This document shows positions 57,052 through 64,000 of a stretch of DNA of 64,000 nucleotides, in pieces. How positions within the stretch are numbered: position 1 is the stretch's first letter; the number at the start of each line of letters is the position of its first letter. The notes beneath the pieces are model-generated. The model had not been told where the DNA came from. It worked only from the letters and a program-made list of their open reading frames with translations, and did no database searches. Where the stretch lies: positions 235,001-299,000 of the forward strand of contig JAJOZX010005799.1 in assembly GCA_023014485.1 (NCBI GenBank), read 5' to 3'. The DNA is from Bathynomus jamesi (Eukaryota > Arthropoda > Malacostraca > Isopoda > Cirolanidae). The translations under genes were made by a program, and so were the position numbers.

Positions 57052-57475
57052 TTACTTTGTGTGTCCACCTTTTGTTTGAATGACTTCAATGATTCGTTTT
57101 GGCCATTTTTCTTCAAGGTTTTGACATCTTTCAGTAGAAATTTTAGCCCATTCTTCTAAAGAAAATTGTTGCAATTCATTCAGATTCGAAGGGTTTCTCT
57201 TGCGGACACCTTTTTTCAAATCAAACCATAAATTCTCGATTAAAAGGGCCACTCGAGAAGCTTGAAATTCTTTTGTTGGAACCATTTCATGTTGCTATTA
57301 CTTTCATGTTTTGGATCGTTATCTTGTTGCAGTACCCAATCGCGACCCATTCTTCCTCTAAAATTTACTGATATTTCTTCGAATTCAATTCCATTGATGA
57401 CAACAAGCTTTCCTGAACCAGAAGCACTAAAGCATTCCCAAACCACCAACATGGTGATGTAGCAAAGTATCACCC
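57052..57475 (-). pseudogene. Tc1-like DD34E transposase, C-terminal half
   Basis: Reads VVWECFSASGSGKLVVINGI, then QQDNDPKHESNSNMKWF with the second catalytic Asp. After a short break near 57250 it reads LIENLWFDLKKGVRKRNPSN with the catalytic Glu, and a C-terminus RIIEVIQTKGGHTK. The spacing fits DD34E. It joins the N-terminal half at 61209-61760 across the hAT insertion. Confidence 0.85.
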
Positions 57476-57594
57476 AGGGCCGTTTCCTGGCATAAGCAGA
57501 CTAAGCGGCCGCTTAGGGCCCCGCTGCTACTAGGGGGCCCCTAGACAGGCTCCCACGTCATAGCTCAGTGGGCAAGAATAGGAATATAGCTGAA

Positions 57595-57597
<3 letters not shown>

Positions 57598-57632
<35 letters not shown>

Positions 57633-58092
57633 TGTCGTATTAATTAAAGTTTTTGTATGAGACAAATGTGATAAAACGGAGACAAACGAAACGTTTTGGT
57701 CGTTATGTGTAAATAACTATTGTGAGATCTTATTTCTGTATTATTTAACTTTATTCTTACTATATGCTTATACTTTTCTAAATGCTTAATTTTTCTAGTA
57801 TTGTAAAACATTATTTCACTAATTTACTAATTATTAAGAGATTTTGTAACACTTTAAAACCTAGGATTATTTTCGTTATGTTTTCAAGTTTACTAATTCT
57901 TTTCTCATCTTTTTCAGATAATGTGAATTTTGTTGGTTAAAACCTAAATGGTCTGATTATTTGAATGTATTTGATTAACGTTACAATTATAACAATTATT
58001 ATTATTATTATTATTATTACCATTATTATCATGATTATTATTTTAGCAGATTAGTTGTGGTTAACTAGATGTGACTTCGTGCATCTTGGAAA
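57598..58092. other. hAT 5' non-coding region with (ATT)n arrays
   Basis: TTA/ATT arrays at 57597-57630 and 57994-58040; AT-rich leader. No promoter motif firmly identified. Confidence 0.6.
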
Positions 58093-60853
58093 ATGAAACG
58101 ACATTATCCATCAGGAGCTGAAAAATGGAAAAAGAAGAAAATAGAGGAGGAGAAGCTTTCCAGTAGCACAGGTGAGATGTGCCACTTGTATATTCTTATG
58201 ATTACAGTTCAGGCAACTAGGTTAGGTAGACCATCAAGCTAGGCAAGTGCTGAGGAATCGTGTAGAGTAAGCTAGTCTCTGTAATATTTATAATATTTCG
58301 AAATGTGAAATTTAATGGATCACATCACCTCAAATTCTGTTCACACAGATCAATTATCAAACAAGATAAGAAAGAGTATTTTAGCAAAAATTAACAGAAT
58401 ATGTAATGTTATGTTCTTCTCAGGAGCACTACTGAAATATTTGGAAAAGCCCTCCTCAGCAAAGCCTGATGAGCATCATGAGCCAACAGCAGGACCATCC
58501 TCTATGCAACCTCAAACACCAGTAGAAGTAGAGCCTGATGAACCAACAAGTGGCCCATCTTCTGTTCAGCTTCAAACACCACACACAGGCATTTCTACTG
58601 AGCAACAAGAACCAAGATCTGCTCCACCGCTTGATCCGTATGACTGGCCAGTTGTCCTGTCAGATGCCTTGAAGACAGATCTGGTGTCTCGAGGACCATT
58701 TCAAATCAGTCCAGATTTCACATTCCCTAAAAGAAAGGACGGTAGAAGCGTTCATCACCATTAAATGTACAGAACATTAATTAATGGGGAAAAAATAAAG
58801 CGAAGCTGGCTGATGTACTCTAGAAGGAATGATGCTCTTTATTGCTTCTACTGCAAGTTGTTTTCAAGGAAGTCGTACAAACTAATTACGGATGGACTTT
58901 CAGACTGGATAAACGTTGGTTCGCTTCTGAAAGGCCATGAAAATAGTTCAGAACATGCAGATAACATGGCAACATGGAAGGATCTGTAACTGCGGCTAAA
59001 AACTGGGAGGACCATTGACCAAACTGAAATGTCATTAATGGAAGTAGAGCGAAGACGCTGGCGAGATGTTCTCACACGTCTTGTAAGTATAATCCAATCA
59101 CTGGCAGAGAGAAACCTTGCTTTCAGGGGGTCTTCCTCTACATTGTACAATCGAGACAATGACAACTTCTTGAAGGAGGTTGAGCTGCTTGCCAAATTTG
59201 ATCCAGTGATGAAACAACACATCAGCAGAGTCGAAAGTGGCCAATATAGTCATTCAAGTTACTTAGGAAACATCATTCAAAATGAGCTCATTGGGTCCAT
59301 TAGTAGGAAGATCTTGGATGCCATTGTTGCAGAAATAAAACAAGCTAAATATTACTCACTCATTTTAGACTACACTCCAGACATAAGCCACCAAGAACAG
59401 ATGTCGATTATTATCAGAACTGTTAAAATGGGTGAAGTACCAGAAGTAAAAGAATACTTCTTGGGCTTTGTTGAGGCTTCAGAAAGTACAGGCCTGGGTT
59501 TATCAGTTCTGATTCTGAAGAGACTAGATGAACTGAATATTCACTTTGATGACTGCAGAGGACAGTTATATGACAACGGAGCGGTCATGAAGGGCAAGAG
59601 GCAAGAACAAAGGTGTTCAGGCAAGGTTATTAGAGAAGAACTGTCGTGCACTCTATGTTCCATGTGGGGCTCACACTCTGAATCTTGTAGTGGCTGATGC
59701 AGCTAAAGCTTCCACAGATGCCATCAGCTTCTTTGGCAACGTACAAAAATTGTACAACTTTTTGCAGCAGCTACACAGAGATGGACAATCCTAAAGAAGC
59801 ACGTAAACATAACACTCAAGTCTTGGAGTGAAACCAGGTGGGAGAGCCGGCTTAAGAGCCGGCTTAAGAGCATTGAGGCCGTGCGATACCAGAGCCACAA
59901 CATCAGAAAGGCCCTGTTGGAAGTCAGAAACAATGCCACAGATGCCATAGCCAGGACTGAAGCACAAGTACTTGCAGAGGAGGTAGGGTCTTATCGCTTT
60001 CAGATTTGCACAGTAGTATGGTATGACATTCTTCATGCAGTTAACCATGTGAGCAAACTTCTGCAGTCTCCTACAATGCAGTTTGATGTGGCAGTCAACC
60101 TCCTCACAAAAACAAAAGGCTCACTCACCAGCTACAGAAACACAGGTTTTGTTGCAGCACAAGTCGTAGCTAGGGACATATGTGAGGAAATGAATGTGGA
60201 GGCTGTGCTGAAGGAGAAGAGGCTCAGATCCACAAAAAAGCACTTTGCTTACGAAGCTCTTGACGAACCATTTACAGAAGCCTTAAAGAGGCTGGAAGTC
60301 AAATTTTTCAATGCGGTGGTGGATTGTGCCATCGGGTGAATAAATGAGATTCAAAACATTAGATGATGTGAGGGACATATTTGGGGTTCTCCTAAACTTC
60401 ACCACAATGAACAAGGAAGACTTGTCCTGCAAGTGTGAAAAGCTCTCTAAGATACTGAGCTCTGGAGCTGACTCTGACATTGATGGAAGAGAACTGGCCC
60501 TCGAAATTAAGAACTTGCCGACTTTACCTTCACACAACATGACTGCATTGGAGCTTCTCTCCTTCATTCATCAGAAGCAACTGGAGGAACTATACCCCAA
60601 TCTCTGGGTTGCACTAAGAATTGCCTGCACTCTACCCGTGACAGTAGCGTCAGCCGAGAGGAGCTTCTCTAAGATGAAGCTAATCAAGAACTACCTCAGA
60701 TCATCAACGGGGCAGGATCGCCTCAGTGGCCTTGGTATCATAAGCATCAACCAGGACGTTGGCAGGGCGATTTCATATGATGATGTTATTGATGATTTCG
60801 CCCAGAAAAATCTAGGAGGCCAAAATTTTGAAGATACAAACTGTTCAGTATAA
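58093..60853 (+). pseudogene. ZMYM1-like (zf-TTF/DUF4371) hAT transposase, few lesions
   Basis: Exon 1 starts MKRHYPSGAEKWKKKKIEEE and ends at 58171|GTGAGA; the acceptor TTCTTCTCAG ends at 58423, giving a 252-bp intron and an open frame into ALLKYLEKPSSAKP. Then comes a Pro/Gln-rich spacer. The TTF-type zinc finger is NGEKIKRSWLMYS with YCFYCKLF. The DUF4371 RNase H-like core has LDYTPDISHQEQMS (Asp), GFVEASESTGL, and CRGQLYDNGAVMKGK (Asp). The hATC end is LPVTVASAERSFSKMKLIKN. Lesions: stops at 58762 and 58987, a frameshift near 59600, a 15-bp duplication near 59850, a stop near 60337. About 800 residues if whole. Confidence 0.88.
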
Positions 60854-61208
60854 CTGTTAGCTATTACACGATTGTATCGTAGAGTTAGTAATTGTTTGGT
60901 AGTTGATAATTGCATTATTTTTTTATACATAGTTCTGTGTCATTTATTCTAAATAATGTATAAGCTAATTTTCAGAAATTTCATGAAGAGTATTTTTTCT
61001 GTTTGTCTTCTGAAAGTACATATTTGTTGTTTTGGACATATATGTTTCATTAAAATTGTTTCATAATTGTTTTTTATTAACAGCCATTTTTTGTATGTGT
61101 GTGCTGAGGTGATGTAGTAAGGCGTGAGTTAGTGGATGGAGGGGTGGGGCCTCAAATGGGTATACTGCTTAGGGCCTCCTAATGGCTAGAAACGGCCCTG
61201 GTATCACC

Positions 61209-61760
61209 ACCATGTTTAACCGTAGGAAGGATGTTTTTTCCTCGAATGCAGTATTTGATTTTTGCCAAACATACCTTGTTCGTTGTTCCCGAATAATTCA
61301 GTTTTGGTCTCGTCCATCCAGAGAACTTTCTTTCATATTGCAAATCCATCATTTGGATGATCTTTGGCGTACTTCAAACGAGCTTCTTCTATATTTCGTA
61401 CAACTCTTCCATGCAGACCATTCTTCCTAAGTGTACGACGTACAGTAGAGGGACGGATATCGAACTTAGACAGACTTAATGTTTGGCAAATATCGCCCGC
61501 AGTCACTCGTAGATTCGCGGCAGTCATTTTTTCAGTCAATTTAGCTACACTTTCTGAAATCTTGCGAGGTCAGCCACACCTTGGTAGGGTTTTAATTGTT
61601 CCAAAGCCTTTCATTTTATACGTAATTGCAGCAACCGTCGTAAATGGGATTCAAAGGTTTTCTTCTGTCTTCCAAGAACTCTTTCCAGATTCGTGTGCAG
61701 CAATAACGGATCTCTCTAAGATCGAGCCATTAGTACGCAATGGGTCGTCTCGGTAAAGTA
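61209..61760 (-). pseudogene. Tc1-like transposase, N-terminal half
   Basis: From ~61745 downward: an opening like MGRLRKDDPLRTNGSILERS, HTH 1 with stops, then 61539-61333 TEKMTAANLRVTAGDICQTL, with STVRRTLRKNGLHGRV (HTH 2) and RLKYAKDHPND. Next VLWMDETKTELFGNN gives the first catalytic Asp at about 61310. The protein is cut at 61208 by the hAT. Confidence 0.82.
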
Positions 61761-62129
61761 CTGTCTAGTCATCCGTCTTCCATGAATATTCATAGAGAAA
61801 ATTCTCGAATTCAAAATTGTCAACAGTCTCTAATCAAAAAACAGCCAACTACCGATAAAAATGTTAAATTCTTCAAGCTAAAGTGGACACACAAAGTATT
61901 AAATGATTTTGTAAATGAATGTACGAAAACTTTTGCATTTTATTTTTTCTTTATTTTTATTAAGTTCTTTGATATTTTACATTATATGTTGGGAGTTGAA
62001 CTAATTTTTTCTATTTGTTAAATTTTTCCAAACGAACAGGAAACTTTTCACAACTATCGTTTGTATGGTACAAAAGATGAAGACGAATATAACTGAAATA
62101 TTTCTCTGTACGAATACTTATGAAGTGTC

Positions 62130-62480
62130 ATAGTGTGGTTAGCATCGCTGACGACGAATCCATCGGCTCCGGGATCGAGACCCGGTGACGGCAGGCGGCG
62201 CGCAGCAAAACCCAGCTGTTCACCCTTCCACACAATAAAAACAAATTGGTTGGTAGATAAATGGGTACCCTGGATAGCCTAGTGGTTAAGACGCTGGACT
62301 GGTGATCGGGAGATCGTGAGATCGAGTCCGGGCGAGGACTTTCTAATTTCTGACCTCCCGTGGTGGGGCGTGGTTCGGATTTTACGTTAAACTGTAGGTC
62401 TAAGGTGGAGTGACAAGCTTGACCTTCGTCAGAATGAACAACTCGGGCGGAAGCAAAACTAAGGTTAACCAAGGTTTTAT
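62130..62480 (+). mobile_element. tRNA-derived SINE, long form
   Basis: 5' end missing ~12 bp (starts TAGTGTGGTTAGCATCGCTG), immediately after the Tc1 terminus. Contains GGGATCGAGACCCGG (box B 1), CCTAGTGGTTAAGACGCTGG (box A 2), GAGATCGAGTCCGGG (box B 2), linker ATTTCTGACCTCCCG, TTCGGATTTTACG, and the tail GTGACAAGCTTGACCTTCGT. Confidence 0.88.
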
Positions 62481-62485
62481 ATAAA

Positions 62486-62702
62486 CAGGGTGTCCATAAA
62501 GTCACGCATCATAGGAACATAAGCAATGTCTATTTATTTATGTCTCCATCAGGCCAAATATGTTGAGGAACATTCGAAGAAACCTGCTTTTTCGTTTACA
62601 AACATGTTTTGAGATTGGGGTGGGAATCATTTCGAACAAATAAATAAAACAAAATAAACAACATAAATGTATTTTCCTATGATGCGTGACTTTATGGACA
62701 CC

Positions 62703-62704
<2 letters not shown>
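62486..62704. mobile_element. 219-bp mariner-derived MITE
   Basis: CAGGGTGTCCATAAAGTCAC at left, reverse complement at right, ~35-bp inverted repeats. The right half may hold a short transposase C-terminal remnant. No TA pair is clear at the left edge (AAA). Confidence 0.85.
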
Positions 62705-62750
<46 letters not shown>

Positions 62751-62770
62751 GTGTGTGTGTGTGTGTGTGT
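62705..62770. repeat. (GT)n(AT)n(GT)n microsatellite
   Basis: Symmetrical compound array. Confidence 0.95.
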
Positions 62771-63017
62771 ATTCGGTATATGAGAGAAAGAGAGGGAAGA
62801 CTTACAACTCTTACACTCGTACACTTGGCAGCTTAATGAGTACCAAAATATTTGCATTAAATAAACTGCATTTTTTATTATAGATTTTCTTGAAAAGAAG
62901 TACAGAAGTACAGAATTTGAAAATTATTACGCATCTATAATATTCGTCCAATTAAGGTAAAAAAGCGAAGTACCCTTCATTATTTTAGAAGTAGAATTAT
63001 AAGCGGGTGAGGAGAAT

Positions 63018-63018
<1 letters not shown>
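62771..63018. other. Unique sequence, nothing recognised
   Basis: Short AT-rich stretch without coding or repeat signal. Confidence 0.5.

Positions 63019-63080
<62 letters not shown>
63019..63080. repeat. (AT)n(GA)n microsatellite
   Basis: AT then GA with a TATATAGAGAG joint, as at four other sites. Confidence 0.95.
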
Positions 63081-63083
<3 letters not shown>

Positions 63084-63204
63084 AATGTGAATTTCGTTTA
63101 TAATTATTTTTTTAATATAAAAAATTTTATTACAAAAAATTATATAATTAATTTAATCGTTTTTTACCTTTTTGTATTTTGTATGTTTTCGTTCATACTA
63201 ACTG

Positions 63205-63276
63205 TATATTCGAATTATAGTGGATTTAATTTTCGCAGAAGAGTTCCTTCTTCCATGCACGGTCTGTGTGTATCAT
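63205..63276. mobile_element. Right half of the 28258-family MITE
   Basis: ATAGTGGATTTAATTTTCGC, AGAAGAGTTCC and CCATGCACGGTCTGTGTGTA match the right arm of 30840-31058; the left arm is missing. Confidence 0.75.
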
Positions 63277-63280
63277 ATCA

Positions 63281-63561
63281 CCTCGGTGGTGTAGTGGTTA
63301 GCGTTGCTGACTACGAATCCATCGGCCCCGGGTTCGAGACCTGACGGCAGCCGGCGCGCAGCAAAACCCAGCTGTTCATTCTTCCACACAATAAAGAAAG
63401 TGGTTGGTAGATAAATGGGTACCCTAGGTGGCCTAGTGGTTAAGACACTGGGCTGCTGATGGGGCGTGGTTCGGATTCCACGTTAAACTGTAGGTCTAAG
63501 ATGGAGTGAAAAGCTTGACCTTCGTCGGAATGAACAATTCGGGCGGAAGCTAACCAAAGGT
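63281..63561 (+). mobile_element. tRNA-derived SINE, short form, young copy
   Basis: Nearly identical to 56509-56805, inserted right after the MITE half. Both tRNA-like box A motifs and first box B are intact; tail ACCAAAGGTTATATA. Confidence 0.9.
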
Positions 63562-63579
63562 TATATATATATATACATA

Positions 63580-63788
63580 TATATTAATAATTATACTGTT
63601 TAAGTTTTTAATATCCATTTTTTTATATTCTGATGTACGATTACTTTTGCGTTTCAATCGATAAAAAAGTTTGAAAAATATTTTTAAAATATGCGCCAAA
63701 ATGAATCCCCAAAAGCCAAAATTATTTCGTAAGTTCCCTTCGGCTTTTAAGGGTACGTAATTTACTGAAGGTATTTTGGACCACCCTG
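63580..63788. mobile_element. Possible DNA-transposon terminal remnant
   Basis: Ends TATTTTGGACCACCCTG|TA, in the style of the mariner MITE termini in this window. The left end is not identifiable. Confidence 0.35.
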
Positions 63789-64000
63789 TATGCAACGGCA
63801 ATTTATTTTTTTTCCCTCCCTATACCCCACTAAAAAATAAATACAATCAAAACATCATACCCATACCTTTCTCTACTCTACCTTCGGCTTTCCGTGTTTT
63901 ATTTCCCCTATCTTTTTTTTTTTTAAATAACCAATTTATATACCCAACGTTTCCTTAATACCCAATTCCATATACCCAATTTGTGGATAGAGGAATTAGT
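63789..64000. other. Pyrimidine-rich unique sequence
   Basis: Contains loosely repeated ATACCCAA words (63930-63985). Nothing else recognised. Confidence 0.5.

Larger units (their letters stand above)
57476..61200 (+). mobile_element. hAT transposon, 3725 bp, exact 8-bp target duplication
   Basis: CAGGGCCGTTTCCTGGC at left, GGCTAGAAACGGCCCTG at right. GTATCACC occurs at 57468-57475 and 61201-61208. It inserted inside the conserved HGGG/MVW block of the Tc1 transposase. Subterminal GGGCCCC words near both ends. Contains a nearly complete transposase gene with one intron (58093-60853). Confidence 0.96.
56831..62117 (-). mobile_element. Tc1-family transposon with long inverted repeats, split by a hAT
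   Basis: Arms of ~230 bp (56831-57060 and 61885-62117) share GAGAAATATTTC, TTATATTCGT, GTGAAAAGTTT-type blocks and CGTTTGGAAAAAT. Without the hAT and one target copy the element is ~1.55 kb. Transposase on the minus strand in two parts. Confidence 0.88.

Overview
This 64 kb window is AT-rich eukaryotic DNA made almost entirely of transposable elements and microsatellites. I recognise no host protein-coding gene, rRNA or functional tRNA. The mix of Tc1/mariner elements (several with insect/arachnid-type DUF4817-like N-termini), hAT elements, Penelope-like tails, non-LTR retrotransposons, a tRNA-derived SINE, an 18 kb Polinton/Maverick, and scattered degenerate GGTTA-type stretches suggests an invertebrate, most likely an arthropod (chelicerate or crustacean). 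That placement is inference. Dozens of (AT)n, (CT/GA)n and (GT)n arrays sit at the borders of nearly every element.

Layout. 1-1023: truncated non-autonomous hAT. 2193-2460: SINE. 2521-3890: decayed mariner. 3988-5592: Penelope-like element (PLE) in a 708-bp inverted arrangement. 5610-5833 and 12425-12647: twin MITEs. 7483-8478: MITE with a nested hAT. 8506-9240: 5'-truncated LINE. 9354-9502: PLE tail. 10344-10602 and 15465-15720: MITE pair. 10638-11862: LINE (minus). 12733-12987: MITE. 13028-13784 and 16187-17816: mariners. 18160-18490: inverted PLE tails. 18505-19830: LINE (minus). 20015-22940: Tc1 with a nested hAT. 25232-25990: hAT. 26047-27335: MITE with a nested Tc1. 27347-28246: internally deleted mariner. 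28510-29690: hAT remnant. 29.8-33.1 kb: MITEs, LINE tail, SINEs, a snap-back mariner and a tRNA-like palindrome.

34356-52590 is a Polinton/Maverick (adintovirus-like endogenous virus) bounded by about 315-bp inverted repeats beginning 5'-AG. On the minus strand it has a tightly packed virion block: packaging ATPase, two small conserved proteins, chromodomain integrase, penton-like minor capsid, pX-like basic protein, double-jelly-roll major capsid and adenain-like protease. On the plus strand are a protein-primed type B DNA polymerase, a right-hand cluster of unrecognised small genes, and a left-hand gene with duplicated exons behind a CCAAT/GC/TATA promoter. Nearly every gene carries frameshifts or stops, so this is a fossil. 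Its left 4 kb was rebuilt by a 587-bp tandem duplication and by insertion of a nearly intact Tc1 element.

52.6-64 kb: PLE tail, the best-preserved LINE copy (53.3-55.1 kb), a second complete copy of the hAT at the window start (55151-56459), SINEs, a Tc1 with long inverted repeats (56831-62117) split by a nearly full-length hAT (57476-61200) with a perfect 8-bp target duplication, and more MITEs and SINEs.

How the parts relate: the LINE family and the SINE share a 3' tail, which suggests the LINE mobilised the SINE. Several Tc1/mariner MITEs have ends resembling autonomous relatives in the window. All target duplications, inverted repeats and frame breaks were read by eye; none was checked by alignment software or database search.
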